This document shows, in pieces, positions 22,688 through 23,794 of a stretch of DNA of 23,794 nucleotides (position 1 is the stretch's first letter; each line of letters opens with the position of its first letter). This DNA is from an uncultured Campylobacter sp. GTDB taxonomy: Bacteria; Campylobacterota; Campylobacteria; Campylobacterales; Campylobacteraceae. Made by a program: the position numbers and the translations under genes. The stretch lies in assembly GCF_905371695.1 (NCBI RefSeq), contig NZ_CAJPMA010000015.1:1-23794 (forward strand). Direction: 5' to 3'. The notes beneath the pieces were generated by a model that saw nothing but the letters and a program-made list of their open reading frames with translations, did not search any database and had not been told where the DNA came from.

Positions 22688-23794
22688 TCCGCAGCCTTTC
22701 TAAGCGGTTTTATGCCGGGTAGCTCTTTGCCCTCGATGAGCTCCAAGCTCGCGCCGCCTCCTGTGGAGATAAAGGTCATCTCATCAGCATCCCCTGCGCG
22801 CTCGACGACGTCGGCTGTATCGCCGCCGCCAACGACCGTAGTCGCGTGAGTGTCGATGATAGCGTGGCTCATTTTGATGCTGCCTTTGCTAAATTTATCC
22901 ATCTCAAAAACGCCCATCGGCCCGTTCCACCAGATGGTTTGCGCGTCGGCGATAACCTCTTTAAAGAGCCTAATCGACGCAGGCCCGATATCTAGCCCCA
23001 TCCAGCCGCTTGGAATTTCTTGCGCTGGGACGAATTTCACAGCGCTTTCAGCCGAAAAGGTCTGAGCCGCGACGACGTCGACAGGTAGGTAAATTTTAAC
23101 GCCAAGCTCCCTGCCCTTGCGCAAAATTTCGCGCGCATCGCCCAAGAGATCTTCTTCAAGTAGCGAGTTTCCAATATTTTCACCCATTGATTTTAAAAAT
23201 GTAAATGCCATGCCGCCGCCAATTATTAGCTTATCCACGCGCGGAAGCAGGTTGTGTAGGGCTTGCAGCTTGCCGCTTACCTTGCTGCCGCCCACGACCG
23301 CGACGAACGGACGCGCAGGATGCTTGATGAGATTTTGGGCGAAATTTATCTCTTTTTGCAGTAAAAATCCCGCCGCCTTATGCTTCTCGTCGTAAAATTT
23401 AGTGATCGCCTCGACCGAGCTGTGCGCCCTGTGGCAGACGCCAAACGCGTCATTGATGTAAAATTCGCCGTATTTAGCGAGCTCACCGGCTAGCGCCTCG
23501 TCGTTTTTGGTCTCGCCCTTTTCAAAGCGCAAATTTTCAAGAAGTAAAATTTCGCCAGGCTTCAATGCAGCGGCTTTAGCTTTGGCGTCCGCTCCGATGA
23601 CGTCCTCGGCAAAAATCACGTCCCTATCAAGTAGCCTAGAAAGCCTCTTTGCCACGCCTCGTAGCGAAAATTTCTCCTCAAAGCCGTTTTTCGGTCGTCC
23701 TAGGTGGCTAGCCAAAACCACGCTGCAGCCGTTATCTAGGCAGTAGCGGATAGTTGGTATCGCCGAGCGGATACGGCGGTCGTCGGTGATGTTT
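22684..23794 (-). CDS. pgk: Phosphoglycerate kinase, partial (N-terminus beyond right edge)
   Basis: Open from the right edge (first full codon at 23793) to TGA at 22684: 369 residues, so about 30 N-terminal residues are missing. It is in frame upstream of the GTG at 23721 and reads NITDDRRIRSAIPTIRYCLD, then ASHLGRPKNGFEEKFSL. Further markers: LLENLRFEKGETKNDEALA, FINDAFGVCHRAHSS, VVGGSKVSGKL, IIGGGMAFTF, MGVFEMDKFSKGS and the C-terminal VVGGGDTADVVE...STGGGASLELIEGK. It catalyses ATP-forming transfer from 1,3-bisphosphoglycerate. It probably continues the gapA-pgk-tpiA operon outside the window. Confidence 0.97.
   Translation of the reverse strand, partial: NITDDRRIRSAIPTIRYCLDNGCSVVLASHLGRPKNGFEEKFSLRGVAKRLSRLLDRDVIFAEDVIGADAKAKAAALKPGEILLLENLRFEKGETKNDEALAGELAKYGEFYINDAFGVCHRAHSSVEAITKFYDEKHKAAGFLLQKEINFAQNLIKHPARPFVAVVGGSKVSGKLQALHNLLPRVDKLIIGGGMAFTFLKSMGENIGNSLLEEDLLGDAREILRKGRELGVKIYLPVDVVAAQTFSAESAVKFVPAQEIPSGWMGLDIGPASIRLFKEVIADAQTIWWNGPMGVFEMDKFSKGSIKMSHAIIDTHATTVVGGGDTADVVERAGDADEMTFISTGGGASLELIEGKELPGIKPLRKAAE

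Noticed and set aside
1..23794. Poly-G/C contingency tracts, as used for phase variation in C. jejuni LOS genes
   Set aside because: No G or C run long enough (8 or more) was seen. GGGG in ceuB is too short to be a classic contingency tract.
1..23794. tRNA, rRNA, CRISPR array or insertion sequence
   Set aside because: No cloverleaf, rRNA-like block, regularly spaced repeats or transposase frame was found on reading both strands.

Overview
The window looks like a draft-genome segment from a Campylobacter of the higher-GC oral group (C. rectus/showae/curvus type). Three things point there: the fabI-tpiA-pgk order, the LOS-core heptosyltransferase cluster, and the exbB-exbD-tonB plus ceuBCDE-type iron-uptake loci. 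The genus call rests on remembered gene order and protein character, not on a search. No tRNA, rRNA, CRISPR array or insertion sequence was seen.

Layout. Positions 1-8764 form an LPS/LOS biosynthesis locus. It starts with an O-antigen-ligase-type membrane protein cut by the left edge (minus) and a divergent family-9 glycosyltransferase (plus). Next is a minus-strand operon of four overlapping genes (6668 down to 2443) alternating families GT9 and GT4. A divergent plus-strand pair follows, a WaaG-like GT4 and waaF, closed by a strong terminator. Positions 8785-12617 hold TonB-linked uptake: an outer-membrane receptor (minus) divergent from exbB-exbD-tonB (plus), with Fur-box-like dyads between them. 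Malate:quinone oxidoreductase (mqo, minus) comes next. Positions 14761-18460 hold a ceuBCDE-type ferric-siderophore ABC transporter. Its first permease (frameshift plus in-frame TGA) and its binding protein (frameshift) are broken as read, while the second permease and the ATPase are intact. An old-yellow-enzyme reductase (namA-like), a decayed DUF2625 gene, fabI, tpiA and a right-truncated pgk complete the window, all on the minus strand.

How it fits together. The glycosyltransferases would build the lipid A-core oligosaccharide and the ligase-like protein would act on a lipid-linked glycan. The receptor, energised by ExbBD-TonB, would pass iron chelates to the periplasm for the Ceu-type transporter. 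mqo, tpiA, pgk and fabI are housekeeping central-carbon and fatty-acid genes.

Most notable signals. (1) A perfect 55-bp inverted repeat (1-55 and 1205-1259) brackets the ligase gene. Inverting the segment between the arms would fuse the ligase in frame to the neighbouring glycosyltransferase. One arm ends exactly at the window edge, so an assembly-graph cause must be excluded. (2) A head-to-head pair of about 58-nt repeats (REPIN-like) lies between fabI and tpiA. (3) Lesions cluster in the siderophore transporter, including one at an A-rich slippery-type site in ceuE.
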